Source: Lineus longissimus
Taxonomy: Eukaryota; Nemertea; Pilidiophora; Heteronemertea; Lineidae
Length of the DNA: 64,000 nt
Assembly: GCF_910592395.1 (NCBI RefSeq)
Contig: NC_088310.1
Location: forward strand, 12,285,501-12,349,500
Direction: 5' to 3'
Below are positions 62,436 through 64,000 of this stretch, piece after piece; positions within the stretch are counted from its first letter, which is position 1; the number at the start of each line of letters is the position of its first letter. The translations under genes and the position numbers were made by a program. A model generated the notes under the pieces. It was not told where the DNA came from. It searched no databases and worked only from the letters and a program-made list of their open reading frames with translations.

Positions 62436-63011
62436 CTAGAGTCCTTTTCCAGCACAGTGGATGTCACCTCGCTATCTTGGTGCTCATTCCAGTCCAGGAC
62501 TGACAAGTTGGTTCGGATTTGGTAGTTGGCCCTTTCGAATACGATTCTTTTGTTGTGATATTGGACAGAGAATTATTAAAACTTTCGACATAATGCGTAT
62601 CCCTGCATCCAATGTAAAGATGCGGTGATTTATAAACCAACAGACTGTGAAGATACTTCTTGAGGGCTGCCTCTGCAGGGGCTGAAGATATTTCTCGCTT
62701 GCTGGGTTCATAGTCATGATCAGACCGACATTGGGACTCCTGATGGCAATTGGCATGATTGTTCTTATAGTGCTCAATCACACTATCTATGCTGGCTTTT
62801 AGTCTTTCTGTGTCCCCCTCACAGCGTTTGATGCACCAATATATATGAGTTTTTATAGATGCTGACTTATCTGCCAAGTCAACAAACCAAGACTTTCCTT
62901 CTAAATATTTCCTCCCCTTTGTCAGTTTCACCATTCCTTTGGCCACACCCTTTGTCATATGCCAGGTATCTAAAGAAGTAACGGTTGGGGAGCGTTCTAC
63001 ACGGACAAACT

Positions 63012-63655
63012 AAAGCCTGCACCACACGGTGAAAATTTGCGTGATGCAAGTGACACGCGTGCATGTTGCGACAGGCAAATTCTCACTGTGTGGGGTCGTT
63101 TTTTGCTGCGTATCTTCCCTCGCGAGTCGAGACGCAGCCGATCTAGCATGTTTGATATTTTCTCGACACGCGAGGAAGTTAATCACCGTGTGGGGGCTAC
63201 CTGCAGCAATGTTGCGCGAGTTCGATGAATCACAACAAGCAGATCGGTCACATGATTTATAGGTCAGTCACATGATACCAAAATGGCAGCGCCCGGGAAC
63301 TGTCAAATCCTATGAGAAGTATTATGGACCAAGAAGACCAAATTGCCCTTATCCTCCTGCTGTTACTCCGTCGGAGGCGGCGGCGGAGGCGGCGCCGCGT
63401 GGTCCTGAAATTCCTCGACCCGCACTCTGTGGAACTGGCGATACTTCATGGGGTCCTCCTCCCGCAATTCAGCAATTAGATTTGCATAGGCCCCCTTATC
63501 CTCTCTTCTCTGAATCCATGGCCTTTTCCAAAGACTACGGTCCACGCGGCGCCGCCTCCGCCGCCGCCTCCGACGGAGTGAGAATTTGCCTGTCGCAACG
63601 TGCACGCGTGTCACTTGCATCACGCAAATTTCACCGTGTGGTGCGGGCTTTAGTG
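63012..63655 (+). mobile_element. PIF/Harbinger-derived element with internal inversion
   Basis: Outer inverted repeats of about 80 bases (TAAAGCC(T/C)GCACCACACGG, TTTGCGTGATGCAAGTGACA, CGACAGGCAAATTCTCACT) span 63012-63096 and 63582-63655. Inside, 63330-63402 encodes on the plus strand the start of a Harbinger-type nuclease (MDQEDQIALILLLLL, then ten Arg). At 63402 the coding flips: the continuation (WKRPWIQRREDKGAYANLIA, EEDPMKYRQFHRVRVEEFQD) is on the minus strand between two 37-base inverted copies of the Arg-coding stretch (63366-63402 and 63542-63578). Sequence upstream of the ATG, including the right flank of the left TIR, is non-coding. The element is defective, keeping only the N-terminus of the nuclease. 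Confidence 0.8.
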
Positions 63656-63740
63656 ATCGAGGCATTGTTATCATGTGAATGCACTCTGACTTGGACACTC
63701 TCTCTGTCAAAATATTCATAGATGAGTCACAATTTACTAA

Positions 63741-64000
63741 TGTGATACATATATGTGACAGGTAGGGTAAATTTCCAAACCCATTGTAGAACATGCTGTA
63801 TCAGTTTTTTTAAAGGTAAATAAAATCAACTTCAATAATAAGTGTTGTTCTAATCACTGTCATTCAGGGTTGACGAGATATTCGGGTGCAACTTCACTAA
63901 GGTGGAGATTAACGTATGTCATAATTGACAGAAATATCAGAAGAAAAACTCCAAAAATTACCACAAAATAGGGGTGTTTTATTCAAACAAGTAACTTATA
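63741..64000. other. window end, mostly non-coding
   Basis: May hold part of the N-terminal coding region of the interrupted transposase, but no further conserved motif can be read with confidence. Confidence 0.35.

Larger units (their letters stand above)
62159..63740 (-). pseudogene. DDE-type transposase with D-x2-H motif, interrupted by two insertions
   Basis: Three pieces read in order on the minus strand. At 63740-63656 the segment VHSHDNNASI carries the second catalytic D. At 63011-62436 it continues SPTVTSLDTWHMTKGVAKGM (DTWH is the D-x2-H motif), SWFVDLADKSASIKTHIYWC, HYKNNHANCHQESQC, YEPSKREI, and GCRDTHYVESFNNSL (likely E). After a one-base shift near 62560 come the RTNLSVLDWNEHQD and VLEKDSR segments. 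At 62270-62159 it ends NPRRMVGREIKKKKRFRF and a stop. A Harbinger derivative separates the first two pieces and a 165-bp MITE the last two; removing the MITE and one CTA restores the codons. The N-terminus lies beyond this window. The family is common in aquatic invertebrates, and the superfamily is not certain. Confidence 0.68.

Noticed and set aside
63272-63721. 149-codon plus-strand frame rich in Ala and Pro
   Set aside because: It is the wrong frame across the inverted Arg-coding tract of the Harbinger fragment.

Overview
This is a window of animal nuclear DNA, most likely from an aquatic invertebrate; a lophotrochozoan or early deuterostome would fit, but the species cannot be named from the sequence. 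The evidence is the set of mobile elements present (Penelope, BEL/Pao, a metazoan-type Copia, Ty3/Gypsy, CR1/L2-group LINEs, Academ, PIF/Harbinger and Kolobok/Mutator-like), the pieces of a peptide-type G-protein-coupled receptor, and the complete lack of operon-like gene packing. I see no intact ordinary host gene. Almost everything recognisable is a transposable element or its debris, and many elements sit inside one another.

Layout. 0.7-3.4 kb: decayed BEL/Pao, Penelope-like and LTR-element fragments. 3.5-7.1 kb: three fragments of one receptor family, two facing each other, with palindromic elements between. 7.8-12.4 kb: a BEL/Pao pol remnant, a LINE ORF1 with an SGNH-like domain, and a LINE tail. 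12.7-27.66 kb: one Copia element (minus strand, target duplication ACTTG) split by a complete Ty3/Gypsy element (14822-21689, duplication GAAGT) and, inside its 5' LTR, by a LINE (23897-27566, duplication GACTAC). That LINE itself carries an L2-type tail inserted within its catalytic FADD box. 28.3-30.6 kb: a 2.1-kb element with 16-bp terminal inverted repeats, whose empty site is visible in a paralogous copy at 47.8 kb. 31.6-33.6 kb: a decayed DDE-type transposase. 34.5-45.5 kb: a Harbinger-like pair of ends (TTA duplication) enclosing a 6.86-kb Academ-like transposon with 430-bp inverted repeats and an intact 1,589-codon ORF. 46-49.7 kb: tandem and foldback repeats. 49.7-60.3 kb: a Kolobok/Mutator-like transposon (TTAA ends) whose transposase is cut in two by a 6.6-kb insertion. 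60.4-63.8 kb: a second transposase gene interrupted by a 165-bp MITE and by a Harbinger derivative with an internal inversion, and bordered by an element built from inverted minisatellites.

How the parts relate. Target duplications and restored reading frames give the insertion order in several places: Copia before Gypsy and LINE, LINE before L2, Harbinger-like element before Academ, and transposases before the elements that break them. The youngest-looking pieces are the Gypsy element (its two 151-bp LTRs differ at 2 positions) and the Academ element (open frame, near-identical inverted repeats). The Academ element is the best candidate here for an active or recently active system.
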